Assembly: GCF_008000895.1 (NCBI RefSeq)
Contig: NZ_CP042823.1
Span: 5,354,501-5,418,500 of the forward strand
Reading direction: 5' to 3'
Source: Methylobacterium sp. WL1
Lineage (GTDB): Bacteria > Pseudomonadota > Alphaproteobacteria > Rhizobiales > Beijerinckiaceae
DNA: 64,000 nt
Shown in pieces: positions 8,642-16,876 of the stretch. Every line of letters starts with the position of its first letter. Positions within the stretch are counted from its first letter, which is position 1. Made by a program: the position numbers and the translations under genes. The notes below the pieces were generated by a model. The model ran no database searches and was not told the origin of the DNA. It saw only the letters and a list, made by a program, of their open reading frames with translations.

Positions 8642-11317
8642 CTACCCCACCCCAAGCTCCAGCTTCACCTGCACCAGGCCCGGATCCTCCGGGTCCCGCC
8701 CCTGGCTGAACCCGAGGCGGCGGCAGACCGCCAGCATCGGGCGGTTCTCGGCCAGCACCATGCCCTCGACCCGGCCGACGCCCTCGGAGCGGGCCCAGTC
8801 GATCATCAGGCGCATCAACGCGAAGGCGAGGCCGGTGCCCCGCGCGTCGCGGCCGACCGCGATGGCGTATTCGCCGCTCTCGTGGTTGGCGTCGGCGTGC
8901 AGCCGGACGGCGCCGAGCATGCGCTCGCCGCCCTGCGGATCGACCTCGGTGGCCACGAACGCGATGGCCCGGGCGTAGTCGAGCTGGGTCAGCCGGGCGA
9001 GGAACGCGTGGCTGAACTCGCGCACAGGCCCGAAGAAGCGAAGCCGCAGGTCCTCCGGATCGAGGCCCTTGAAGAAGGCCAGGAACAGGCCCTCGTCCTC
9101 GGGGCGCACCGGGCGTACCCGGATCGTGCGGTCCTTGAGGTTGAGGGTGCGGACCCATTCCGCCGGATAGGGCCGGATCGCGAAGCGCGGGTGGCCGCGG
9201 CCCTGGCATCCCCGCTCCGCGCGGCCGATCCGGACCCGGGCGTCCAGCGCCAGCACGCCGGTCTCGTCGGCCAAGAGCGGGTTGATGTCGAGCTCGCGCA
9301 CCTGCGGCAGGTCGGCGGCGAGCTGGGACAGCTTCACCAGGGTCAGGGCGATCGCCCCGAGGTCGGCGGCCGGCACGTCGCGGTAGCCTTCGAGGCGCCG
9401 GGCGACCCGGGTGCGGCCGATCAGATCGCGGGCGAGCGCGAGGTCGAGGGGCGGCAGACCGAGCGCGCGGTCGTCGATCACCTCTACCGCCGTGCCGCCT
9501 CGGCCGAACACCACCACGGGCCCGAACACCGCGTCCTCGGCGAGCCCGGCGATCAGCTCCCGGCGCTGGCCCCGCCGGACCATCGGCTGCACCGCGAAGC
9601 CGGTGACCCGGGCGTCCGGCCGCTCCCGCCGGGCGCGCGCGAGGATGCTGCGCGCGGCATCGCGGACGTCGGCCTCGCTGGTGAGATCGAGCCGGACGCC
9701 GCCGATATCGGATTTGTGCACCACGTCGGGCGAGACGACCTTGAGCGCCACCGTGCCGCCGGCCGCGATGATCGGCCAGGCCGCGGTCGCGGCGGAATCC
9801 TGGTCGGGGGCGAGGGTGATCGGCACGGTCGGGATGCCGTAGGCCTCGAGCAGCCCGTTCACTGCGACCGGGTCGAGCCAGGCCGCCCCCTGGCGCAGGG
9901 CGGCGGCCACGATCGAGCGGGCCCGGGCCGTGTCGGGGGAGAAATCCCGCGGCAGCGAATCCGGCGTGCGCATCAGGTCGTCCTGCGCCTCGCGATAGCG
10001 CACGAGGTGCAAAAACCCCTCGATCGCCTCAGAATCGGTGGCGAAATGCGGGATCCCGGCCCCCGCGAAGGCGGCGCGCGCCACCTCGGCATCGCCCAGC
10101 GACACCGCGAAGACCGGCTTCTTTCGGGTCTGGCCGGCGCGGGCGCGGGTGACCGTCTCGGCGATCGCCCCGGCCACCGCGCCGGCATCCGACCGGACCG
10201 TGGGGACGTGGATCGCCAGCACCGCGTCGCTGCTCCGGTCGGCCAGCAGCGGCGCCAGGGCGGCCGAGAAGGCCGGGCCGCCGGCATCGATGCCGAGATC
10301 GATCGGATTGCCGGCCGGCCGGCCCTCGGCCTCGGGGACCTCCGCCAGGATGCCCGCGCGGTCGGTCAGCCGGTCGGCGGCGAGCAGCCCGATGCCGCGG
10401 CCGTTGGTGAGGATCGCCAAGCGGTCCCCCGGGAACGGGCGCTGGCGCCCCAGGGCCTCGACCGCCGAGAACATCGCGTCGAGATCCGGCACGGCGAGCA
10501 GGCCGGCCCGGCGGAAGGCCGCGGCATAGACCGCGTCGGGCCGGGCGAGCGCGCCGGTATGGGTCACGGCCGCCCGCGTGTCCGGCCGGTGCCGGCCGGC
10601 GCGGAGCACCACCACGGGCTTGGCGCGGGCGGCGGCCCGGGCCGCGGACATGAAGCGCCGGGCGTCGGCCACGCGGTCGAGGCACAGCAGGATCGCCCGG
10701 GTGCGGTAGTCGGCGGCGAAATGGTCCAGGCAGTCGGCGACGCCGATATCGAGCACGCTGCCGAGCGACAGGACCGCGGAGAAGCCGGTCCCGTGCCGGG
10801 CGGCCCATTCGACGATGGCGGCCGCCACCGTGCCGGATTGCGAGACCAGCGCCAGGTCCCCCGCCGCCGGGGCGTGGGCGAACAGGCTGGCATCGAGCTT
10901 GGCGGCGGGCACCGCGAGGCCGGCGCCGTCGGGGCCGAGCAGGCGCAGGCCCCCCGCGCGGGCGATCCGGTGCGCCACCGGCCCGGGATCGTCCGGCCCG
11001 CGGCCGAGCCGGGCGGTGAGGATCACGGCCGCCCCGGCACCGATCGCGGCGGCCTGGGCGACCACTTCGGGCACGCTCGCGGGCGGTACCGCGATCAGCA
11101 CGAGGTCCGGCACCACGGTGAGGTCGGCGACCCGCGGCACGCAGGGCAGGCCGTCCACGGATTCGTGATCCGGCTGGACCGGCAGGATCGCACCGGGAAA
11201 CCCCGCCCGGCGCAGGCTGTCGAGCACGCTGCGCCCGAGGGAGCCCTCGCGGGCCACGGCGCCGACCAGCGCGACCGAGCGCGGCGCCAGGAGCTTGTCG
11301 AAGCGGTAGGTGCTCAC
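8642..11317 (-). CDS. Protein lysine acetyltransferase: acyl-CoA-synthetase-like domains fused to a GNAT domain (Pat/YfiQ type)
   Basis: A fusion that in other bacteria acetylates lysines of metabolic enzymes such as acetyl-CoA synthetase. From the GTG at 11317 (891 residues) the order is: CoA-binding domain (LLAPRSVALVGA onward), succinyl-CoA-ligase-like region with LVSQSG and THTGAL, ATP-grasp-like region around residues 480-690 (VALKVVSPDVVHKSDIGGV and GRGGTAVEV), and a C-terminal GNAT domain from about residue 735 (RTIRVRPVRPEDEGLFLAFF, then VGRDARGTGLAFALM as the acetyl-CoA loop). The GTG start gives the normal N-terminus; the open frame extends 25 unrelated residues further. The domain order matches Pat, where the synthetase part is usually non-catalytic. 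The gene stands alone. Confidence 0.88.
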   Translation of the reverse strand: MSTYRFDKLLAPRSVALVGAVAREGSLGRSVLDSLRRAGFPGAILPVQPDHESVDGLPCVPRVADLTVVPDLVLIAVPPASVPEVVAQAAAIGAGAAVILTARLGRGPDDPGPVAHRIARAGGLRLLGPDGAGLAVPAAKLDASLFAHAPAAGDLALVSQSGTVAAAIVEWAARHGTGFSAVLSLGSVLDIGVADCLDHFAADYRTRAILLCLDRVADARRFMSAARAAARAKPVVVLRAGRHRPDTRAAVTHTGALARPDAVYAAAFRRAGLLAVPDLDAMFSAVEALGRQRPFPGDRLAILTNGRGIGLLAADRLTDRAGILAEVPEAEGRPAGNPIDLGIDAGGPAFSAALAPLLADRSSDAVLAIHVPTVRSDAGAVAGAIAETVTRARAGQTRKKPVFAVSLGDAEVARAAFAGAGIPHFATDSEAIEGFLHLVRYREAQDDLMRTPDSLPRDFSPDTARARSIVAAALRQGAAWLDPVAVNGLLEAYGIPTVPITLAPDQDSAATAAWPIIAAGGTVALKVVSPDVVHKSDIGGVRLDLTSEADVRDAARSILARARRERPDARVTGFAVQPMVRRGQRRELIAGLAEDAVFGPVVVFGRGGTAVEVIDDRALGLPPLDLALARDLIGRTRVARRLEGYRDVPAADLGAIALTLVKLSQLAADLPQVRELDINPLLADETGVLALDARVRIGRAERGCQGRGHPRFAIRPYPAEWVRTLNLKDRTIRVRPVRPEDEGLFLAFFKGLDPEDLRLRFFGPVREFSHAFLARLTQLDYARAIAFVATEVDPQGGERMLGAVRLHADANHESGEYAIAVGRDARGTGLAFALMRLMIDWARSEGVGRVEGMVLAENRPMLAVCRRLGFSQGRDPEDPGLVQVKLELGVG

Positions 11318-11691
11318 GGCGCCGAAGGCCCGAATCTGTGCGCGCGCATGGGGGCCCTCGCCTGGGTGACGCGCTTGGGCAAGGCGTGCCAAGGCGCGCC
11401 CGCCACCCTACCAGATGGCACAATCTCCCGCAGGTGCAACGCCCGGATGCACCGATGCCGCGCAGGATCCGCGCCAGCCGCCACGGGATGAGCCGGCTTT
11501 GTACAGTATCCGACAATGCAGGCTGCTATCACGATGGCTGTTGTGATCGCTTATAAATTGGTCTTGCCCTTATATTGATCACATCATAGTACCTGCCGCT
11601 TTATAGGCCTGTATCAGCCTCGATAGACACAGATTCCGGCCGGCACACGCCGAACGATGGCGGCCGAGACGAAGCGACGGGAGGTTTCGGG
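11318..11691. other. AT-richer intergenic region before the MucR-like gene
   Basis: About 370 bases. The part from 11500 to 11630 is markedly AT-rich (for example TTATAAATTGG and TTATATTGATCACATCATAG), in contrast to its surroundings. It probably holds the MucR-like promoter and T-A-step-rich sites of the kind MucR/Ros proteins bind, which would allow autoregulation. No further gene is seen. Confidence 0.5.
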
Positions 11692-12114
11692 ATGGACGCC
11701 ACGGTCGGAGAGGACCTGGATTATCTGACGCTGTCCGTCGGCATCGTGTCGGCCTTCGTGAGCAACAACCCGGTGCCGGTGCCGGAGCTGCCCGGGCTGA
11801 TCGCCGCGGTCCACGCCACCCTGCACGGGCTGAGCCAGCCGCCGGCGCCGCCGGTGGAGGAGCTCCGGCCGGCGGTCTCGGTGCGGCGCTCGATCCAGCC
11901 CGACTACCTGGTGTGCCTGGAGGACGGGAAGAGGTTCAAGTCGCTCAAGCGGCACCTGCGCACCCGGTACGACCTGACGCCCGAAGCCTACCGGGAGAAG
12001 TGGGGGCTCGCCCCCAACTACCCGATGGTGGCACCGAACTACGCCGCCGCGCGCTCGAGCCTCGCCAAGAGCATGGGGCTCGGCCACCAGCGCCGGAAGG
12101 GCCAGACGGGCTAG
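11692..12114 (+). CDS. Ros/MucR-family transcriptional regulator with degenerate zinc finger
   Basis: A 140-residue DNA-binding regulator; relatives control exopolysaccharide, motility and cell-cycle genes through AT-rich sites. Residues 66-125 form the Ros-type finger and its C-terminal extension ([40 protein letters not shown]). The second metal ligand is Asp (C75-x2-D78), H88 is kept, and the position of the last His is replaced (TRY, 91-93). Such combinations are known in Mesorhizobium Ml proteins, some of which fold with altered or no zinc coordination. GGGAGG precedes the ATG. The gene is monocistronic and follows an AT-rich promoter region. Confidence 0.9.
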   Translation: MDATVGEDLDYLTLSVGIVSAFVSNNPVPVPELPGLIAAVHATLHGLSQPPAPPVEELRPAVSVRRSIQPDYLVCLEDGKRFKSLKRHLRTRYDLTPEAYREKWGLAPNYPMVAPNYAAARSSLAKSMGLGHQRRKGQTG

Positions 12115-12211
12115 GCCCGCGGGCCGGCGTCCACAGCTTTCCCGCCGGGATTCAGCATCGGGCAAGGGGCGCTTGCCAGGGTCGGCGGGCTCATCCGCGA
12201 CCCGAGATCCG

Positions 12212-12970
12212 ATGCCCGGCAAGCCCAACCCCGTCGCCCGCCTGTTCTGGACGGCCGTGATCGGCTGCCCGCTCGGGCTCTGGTACGGACCGCCGGCCTT
12301 CGCGGCCACGGGGCTCGCCCTCGTGCTGGTCCTCGGGCGCCACCTCGGACGGCCCCGCCGGTTCCGGGCCCGGGTGCGCCGGATCGCCCGGGCCCACGGC
12401 GAGACCCTGGCGCTGCGACGGCGGCAGGAGAGCTTTTCCGACGCCTACGGCAACCGGATCGAGGATGGCTGGCTGCGGGAGCGGGCGTACTTCCTCGACC
12501 GCACCGTCCTGCCGCAGGTCGGGCCGCGGTTTGCCGACCTCGCCGAGTCGGAGCGCGCCCGGATGCTGGCGATCGTGGAGGCGGAGGCCGCCGCCATCGC
12601 GCTGCCCGAGGAGGACGAGGCGCCGGGCGACGGGATCAATTACGAGCGCTACTGCGCCGACCGCCTGGCCCGGGCGGGCTGGCGGGCGCACCGGACCCCG
12701 CCGAGCGGCGACCAGGGCGCCGACATCGTGGCCGTGCGCGACGGGCTCCGGCTGATCGTGCAGTGCAAGCGGTTGGCCAAGCCCGTCGGCAACGCCGCCG
12801 TGCAGGAGGCGGCGGCCGCCCTGCGCTACTGGGCCGGCGACCGGGCCGCGGTGGTGTCGAATGCCGGCTTCACCCCGGCGGCGCGCCGCCTGGCGGCGGC
12901 GACCGGCGTGCTGCTCCTGCACCACGACGCGCTGGACGACATCGACCTCGCCGGCGCGCACCGGGCGTAG
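12212..12970 (+). CDS. Membrane-anchored Mrr-like restriction endonuclease
   Basis: A 252-residue protein with two predicted N-terminal transmembrane segments (about 10-26 and 28-44), a charged linker and a C-terminal nuclease domain of the PD-(D/E)xK/Mrr_cat type. The catalytic set is visible: G166-DQGAD with D171, then LIVQCKR with Q184 and K186. Homologous domains cut modified or foreign DNA, and membrane-anchored versions exist in many proteobacteria without clear function. ATG 12212 was chosen because the open frame upstream (to 12173) lacks the hydrophobic start. No methylase or other defence gene is adjacent, so a type IV restriction role is only inference. Confidence 0.85.
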   Translation: MPGKPNPVARLFWTAVIGCPLGLWYGPPAFAATGLALVLVLGRHLGRPRRFRARVRRIARAHGETLALRRRQESFSDAYGNRIEDGWLRERAYFLDRTVLPQVGPRFADLAESERARMLAIVEAEAAAIALPEEDEAPGDGINYERYCADRLARAGWRAHRTPPSGDQGADIVAVRDGLRLIVQCKRLAKPVGNAAVQEAAAALRYWAGDRAAVVSNAGFTPAARRLAAATGVLLLHHDALDDIDLAGAHRA

Positions 12971-12992
12971 CGGGGGCGGGTTCCGAGATCCA

Positions 12993-13039
12993 GAAGGGCC
13001 GAGGCCCTTCGGCGAGGTATCGGGGCGCGAAGCCCCGAT
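12993..13039. terminator. Two adjacent hairpins between convergent genes
   Basis: GAAGGGCC-GA-GGCCCTTC at 12993-13010 and an eight-base stem (ATCGGGGC / GCCCCGAT) at 13019-13039 lie between the ends of the nuclease and peroxiredoxin genes, probably a bidirectional terminator or stem-loop repeat. Confidence 0.6.
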
Positions 13040-13043
13040 GGCC

Positions 13044-13523
13044 TCAGAGGACCTTGAGCAGCGCCTCGGCGCCGGACGCCTCGGCCTTCGAGGGGGTCTC
13101 CTCGACGTTGAGGATCTTCACCACGCCGTCCTCGACCAGCATCGAATAGCGCTTGGAGCGGATCCCGAGGCCGAAGCCGGTGCCGTCCATCTCCAGGCCG
13201 ATGGCCTTGGCGAAGTCGGCGTTGCCGTCGGCCAGGAATTCCAGGCCCTCGGCATCGCTGGCCTTCGACCACGCGTCCATCACGAACACGTCGTTGACGC
13301 TGGTGACCGCGATGGCGTCGACGCCGCGGGCCGTGATCTCGTCCTTCTTCGAGACGAAGCCGGGCAGGTGGTTGCGGTGGCAGCTCGGCGTGAAGGCGCC
13401 CGGCACGCCGATCAGCACCACGCGGCGGCCCTTGAACACGTCGTCTGTGGTGCGGGCGAGCGGGCCCTCGGGGCCAGTCACCCGGAAGGTGGTCTGGGGC
13501 AGGTGATCGCCGACCTGAATCAT
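13044..13523 (-). CDS. Peroxiredoxin, Prx5/AhpC-TSA type
   Basis: A 159-residue thiol peroxidase reducing hydrogen peroxide or organic hydroperoxides in the cytoplasm. The active-site loop PGAFTPSCH (41-49) carries peroxidatic C48 and T45. No second cysteine exists in the protein, so resolution must use an external thiol such as glutathione or glutaredoxin, as in 1-Cys Prx5 proteins. RSKRYSML downstream contains the conserved arginine region. The ATG at 13523 gives the family's normal N-terminus. The gene is single and converges on the nuclease gene. Confidence 0.94.
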   Translation of the reverse strand: MIQVGDHLPQTTFRVTGPEGPLARTTDDVFKGRRVVLIGVPGAFTPSCHRNHLPGFVSKKDEITARGVDAIAVTSVNDVFVMDAWSKASDAEGLEFLADGNADFAKAIGLEMDGTGFGLGIRSKRYSMLVEDGVVKILNVEETPSKAEASGAEALLKVL

Positions 13524-13626
13524 CGCGGGTCCCTCGTTGCTGCGCGCTCCGATCGCGCGCTGAACAATCGCGGCTGACCTAGCGTGGTGGACCGCGCCTG
13601 TCGAGGACGGTCGGGCGCCGACGCGC

Positions 13627-13905
13627 TCAAGGCCCCAGGAGCTTGATGAAGGCGGCGCCGGCGCCGAAGAAGGCCGCGCCGGCAGCCATGCCCGAGAACG
13701 CGACCTGCCAGGGTGCCAGCGCCCGGTCGCGGCCGAGCTTGGCCGCCTCGGCCGACATCTTGAGCTGCTCTGTGGCCAGCTTGGCTGCCTCGGCCATCAG
13801 CTTGCGCTGCTCGGCGACGAACTTGCCCGTCTCCTCCTGCGCCCGCTGGATCTGGGCGCGCTGTGCCTCGATGTCGAAGGCAGCCGGGGATGCAGCGTCC
13901 GTCAT
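13627..13905 (-). CDS. Small coiled-coil protein with C-terminal membrane segment
   Basis: A 92-residue protein of unknown function. Residues 13-60 form an amphipathic helix rich in Ala, Glu, Gln and Lys (AQRAQIQRAQEETGKFVAEQ, then repeated AEAAKL), and residues 66-89 are a hydrophobic Gly/Ala-rich segment (VAFSGMAAGAAFFGAGAAFI) that could span the membrane. The start at 13905 is fixed by a perfect AGGAGG site 7 bases upstream; the longer open frame to 14115 is not used. The gene is divergent from yqgE. Confidence 0.75.
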   Translation of the reverse strand: MTDAASPAAFDIEAQRAQIQRAQEETGKFVAEQRKLMAEAAKLATEQLKMSAEAAKLGRDRALAPWQVAFSGMAAGAAFFGAGAAFIKLLGP

Positions 13906-14077
13906 GGGACGCCTCCTTCTCGCGGCCAGATCAGGCCTGTGCAAATTCCAATGCCCGGGGGCGAGGATATATAGCGATCCGCCCGCAGATTCGACAGCGC
14001 CTTTCCAGCCGGGTAGGGCCGGGGCGGCGCGCGCTTTGTCCGCTGGACAAGGCGAGGGGGCCGCGTAGCATACGCGC

Positions 14078-14698
14078 ATGTCGAACCCAGCCTCGCCCGC
14101 GCAATCCGCGCTCACCGGCTCGAGCTTCCTCGACGGCCAGTTCCTCGTGGCGATGCCCGGGATGGCCGACGATCGCTTCGCCCGCTCGGTGATCTACGTC
14201 TGCGCCCATTCGGCCGACGGCGCGATGGGCATCATCGTCAACAAGGCGGCCACCGACATCAGCATGCCGGACCTGCTGGTCCAGCTCGACGTCGCCCCGG
14301 AGGCGGACGCGATCCGGCTGCGCGAGCGGGTCGGGCACATGCCGGTGCTGATGGGCGGCCCGGTGGAGGGGCGGCGCGGCTTCGTGCTGCACACCGACGA
14401 CTTCCACATCCAGCAATCGACGCTGATCATCGACGACGGCATCTGCCTCACCGCCACGGTCGAGATTCTGCGCGCCATCGCGAGCGGCGAGGGCCCGGCC
14501 AGCGCCGTGCTGGCGCTCGGCTATGCCGGCTGGCAGGCGGGGCAGCTCGAGAGCGAGATCATGGCCAACGGCTGGCTCAACTGCCCGGCCGACCCGGCGC
14601 TGATCTTCGACACCGACCTCGACGCCAAGTACGAATTGGCCCTGCGCGCCAACGGCATCGACCCCGCCATGCTGTCGATGACCGCCGGGCGGGCCTGA
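14078..14698 (+). CDS. YqgE/AlgH family protein (UPF0301)
   Basis: A 206-residue cytoplasmic protein of the YqgE/AlgH family, often encoded near the Holliday-junction resolvase gene ruvX/yqgF but of unsettled function. The family blocks are intact: [20 protein letters not shown] at the N-terminus, [15 protein letters not shown], the [13 protein letters not shown] loop and [17 protein letters not shown] near the C-terminus. Length matches the family. No yqgF is found alongside. The 216 bases downstream carry no recognisable feature. Confidence 0.92.
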   Translation: MSNPASPAQSALTGSSFLDGQFLVAMPGMADDRFARSVIYVCAHSADGAMGIIVNKAATDISMPDLLVQLDVAPEADAIRLRERVGHMPVLMGGPVEGRRGFVLHTDDFHIQQSTLIIDDGICLTATVEILRAIASGEGPASAVLALGYAGWQAGQLESEIMANGWLNCPADPALIFDTDLDAKYELALRANGIDPAMLSMTAGRA

Positions 14699-14914
14699 CT
14701 CGTCGGCCCGAACGGCGGCTGCCGGCTTTCGGAACACGACGGTGCGAGAACACGGATCTGGCGCGTCGTGCCGGTTCCGATGTCCGGGACGATGCTCCAG
14801 GGTCCAGACCCAATCGGCTTGACCGTGCGCCGATCCGTTGAGGATGGATTTCCGCCGATCCGCTTCTGAGCGGCAGGGCTTGGAAGCGGCCCTTCTCTTC
14901 GTGCGGGCTTTCGA

Positions 14915-15490
14915 TCAGTTCGGCAGGAGTCCCGCCTCTTGATAGCTCCTCACCAACGAGTCGAACAGACTTACGTCCGAACGGCTTCGAGCGATGATCT
15001 GAGCTCCGGCCACAGCAGCATAGATGGCACGGGCTCTCGTCTCCCCGTCCTTTGGCTCAACGAGTTTCGCGGCAACCAGCTGCTCGCGTAGCCAGGCCGT
15101 ATTGACGTCTGCAAAAGACTGGACCTCCTTCAGGACCTGCTCAGGCAACGCGTCACACTCTGTCGCCATGAAGCTGCTGAGGCACATGCGATTGTTGCGC
15201 TGCAGAGAGAGGCGAAAAATGCCGGGATATTGCCGCAGCGCGTCCATCGGGCTTTGCGCATCCGTTGAAATAGCTTCAAGAGCGCGGGCAATGTCTTCCC
15301 AATAGCGGCGCGCGACTGCCTCGCCGAGGATGGCCTTATTGGCGAAGTAGTAGTTGATGCTGGCGGCCTTGATGCCAACGGCCTCCGCGAGGTCACGGAA
15401 ATTGATACCGCCGTATCCATAGGCCATCGCCGCCTCCCTGGCGGCCACGAGGATCGCCTCGCGCACATCCCTCTTCAACGTCGCTGCCAT
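14915..15490 (-). CDS. TetR-family repressor of the GST/tautomerase operon
   Basis: A 191-residue repressor. Residues 11-53 are the TetR helix-turn-helix (ILVAAREAAMAYGYGGINFR, DLAEAVGIKAASINYYFANK), followed by a variable ligand-binding helical domain. The ATG at 15490 is chosen because the HTH begins a few residues later; the frame extending to 15580 would overlap both operators. The gene is divergent from a glutathione S-transferase gene, and two copies of CTGTCAnnTGACAG lie in the 114-base gap, so it probably represses both itself and the operon. The inducer is unknown but is presumably an electrophile or xenobiotic. Confidence 0.92.
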   Translation of the reverse strand: MAATLKRDVREAILVAAREAAMAYGYGGINFRDLAEAVGIKAASINYYFANKAILGEAVARRYWEDIARALEAISTDAQSPMDALRQYPGIFRLSLQRNNRMCLSSFMATECDALPEQVLKEVQSFADVNTAWLREQLVAAKLVEPKDGETRARAIYAAVAGAQIIARSRSDVSLFDSLVRSYQEAGLLPN

Positions 15491-15503
15491 GTTCAACCTC
15501 CAC

Positions 15504-15517
15504 CTGTCATATGACAG
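15504..15517. promoter_or_regulatory. TetR operator O1 (CTGTCATATGACAG)
   Basis: Perfect 14-base palindrome, 13 bases upstream of the repressor start codon, followed by ACAGG on the plus strand as in O2. Its position fits autorepression. Confidence 0.8.
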
Positions 15518-15524
15518 ACAGGGG

Positions 15525-15553
15525 TTGACGGCACAAGAAGCCGGTCTTAGCTT
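15525..15553 (+). promoter_or_regulatory. Candidate sigma-70-type promoter of the GST operon
   Basis: TTGACG at 15525-15530 and TAGCTT at 15548-15553 are separated by 17 bases and lie between the two operators, about 50 bases before the GST start. The -10 match is weak. Confidence 0.5.
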
Positions 15554-15558
15554 GCAAT

Positions 15559-15572
15559 CTGTCAACTGACAG
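15559..15572. promoter_or_regulatory. TetR operator O2 (CTGTCAACTGACAG)
   Basis: Same half-sites as O1 (CTGTCA / TGACAG), also followed by ACAGG, 55 bases centre to centre from O1. It lies just downstream of the candidate -10, so a bound repressor would block GST transcription. Confidence 0.8.
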
Positions 15573-15604
15573 ACAGGCAAGCTCTTCAGGAAAGCGCGAC
15601 GACG

Positions 15605-16303
15605 ATGCCCGACAAGCTCAAGCTCTTCACCTCACCCTCGGCCTTCCCGAACCCGCAGCGTCTGCGGATCTTCATGCACGAGAAGGGCATCGCCGATCAC
15701 TTCGACGAGACGGTCTACGACATGTCACCGGTCGGCGAGCAGCGCGGTTGGAAGCACCTGAAGATGAACGCTTGGGGCGAGACACCGACCCTCGCGCTCG
15801 CCGACGGCTCTTACTTGAGCGAGACCTCCGCCATCGCCCGCTACCTCGACGACACGTTCGAAGGCCGCAAGATCATGGGAGAGACGGCGCACGAGCGCGG
15901 CCTCGATCAGATGTGGGACAACCGGGTGTGGGTGCACATCCTCTATCCCATCGTCACCGCATTCCATGTCCTGCATCAGGGCCTGGGCCCGAAGCTCGAA
16001 CTGACCAGCAATCCGGCCTGGGGCGAGCATTCCCGCAAGGTGGCACTGGCGCATGCCGGGCTCGTCGATCGGCATCTCGCCGACGGCCGTGCGTGGCTGC
16101 TGGGAGGCGATCAACCGACGTTCTCGGACATCACGCTGGCGACGGCGATCGCGTTCTCCAAGTTCCCGGTGAACGCCACTCCGCTCGATGAGCGCTTCGA
16201 GCATCTCGATGCCTTCTGGCGGCGCTGGCAGTCTCGGCCGACCTTCATCGCTGCCTATGCGGACAGGAGCAGCGGTGTGCCGGAGATCGACAACCGGACG
16301 TGA
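15605..16303 (+). CDS. Glutathione S-transferase
   Basis: A 232-residue cytosolic glutathione S-transferase that conjugates or isomerises electrophiles with glutathione. The N-terminal thioredoxin-like domain is visible (LKLFTSPSAFPNPQRLRIFM, then ETPTLALADGSYLSETSAIA, the glutathione-binding SETSAI), and the all-helical C-terminal domain ends with the usual FWRRWQSRP region. It is the first gene of a TetR-controlled operon with a tautomerase remnant 58 bases downstream, suggesting detoxification of an aromatic or carbonyl compound. Confidence 0.93.
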   Translation: MPDKLKLFTSPSAFPNPQRLRIFMHEKGIADHFDETVYDMSPVGEQRGWKHLKMNAWGETPTLALADGSYLSETSAIARYLDDTFEGRKIMGETAHERGLDQMWDNRVWVHILYPIVTAFHVLHQGLGPKLELTSNPAWGEHSRKVALAHAGLVDRHLADGRAWLLGGDQPTFSDITLATAIAFSKFPVNATPLDERFEHLDAFWRRWQSRPTFIAAYADRSSGVPEIDNRT

Positions 16304-16361
16304 GCGCCCAGTGGTCGGTCCCGGCCAGGGTCCGACCGCAATCCTGCCCGAGGCGGTCATC

Positions 16362-16736
16362 ATGCCTTTCGCACGTATCGATTTGATCGCGGGGAAAAGC
16401 CCCGAGTACCGCGCTGCCGTGGCGGACATCGTCGATCAAGGCATCGTCGACATCCTCGAAGCGCCTGATGGCGACCGCTTCGTAGTTATCGGCGAGCACA
16501 AAGCCGATAATCTTCTCTATGATCCGCAATGTCTTGGCTTCGGCCGGTCTCCGAACTTCATTTCGATCCAGGTGACGAGCACTGCCGGCAACAAGAACGA
16601 AACCAAGTTCGCCTTCTAACGCTTCGTTGCCGACGACCTGAAATCGAAATTGGGGGTCCGACCTGACGACATCATGATCAACATGGTCTTTGTCGAGAAG
16701 GAGGACTGGTCGTTCGGTGATGGTCAGCCGTGGTAA
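16362..16736 (+). pseudogene. Tautomerase-family protein, interrupted by one TAA codon
   Basis: The frame encodes a typical 4-oxalocrotonate tautomerase-like protein of 124 codons: MPFARIDLIAGKSPEYRAAV with the catalytic region near the N-terminus, FVVIGEHKADNL, FISIQVTSTAGN, and the C-terminus MINMVFVEKEDWSFGDGQPW. Codon 86 (16617-16619) is TAA, where relatives have Tyr in a KFAFYRF context, so TAC or TAT changed by one base. Everything after the stop stays in frame and conserved, which means the mutation is recent or an error. It follows the GST gene and shares its TetR control. Confidence 0.88.
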
Positions 16737-16876
16737 CGACTTCCGATATCACCGCGGCCCACAACTGAAGGGCCGCGGATTGATGACCGCTTTGGGGAAG
16801 CGCCGACGGCGGTTCGGGCGGCTGCGTTGGGTCGCAAGCAGCCCTTCGCACGGCCGGGCCCGACCGGATCTTGACC

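Noticed and set aside
8528..11491. A 987-codon open frame on the plus strand
   Set aside because: It is antisense to the protein acetyltransferase gene, is rich in Arg, Gly, Ala and His as shadow frames in GC-rich DNA are, and matches no family.
14699..14914. Possible small gene between yqgE and tetR
   Set aside because: Frames are short, lack ribosome sites and have no recognisable product.
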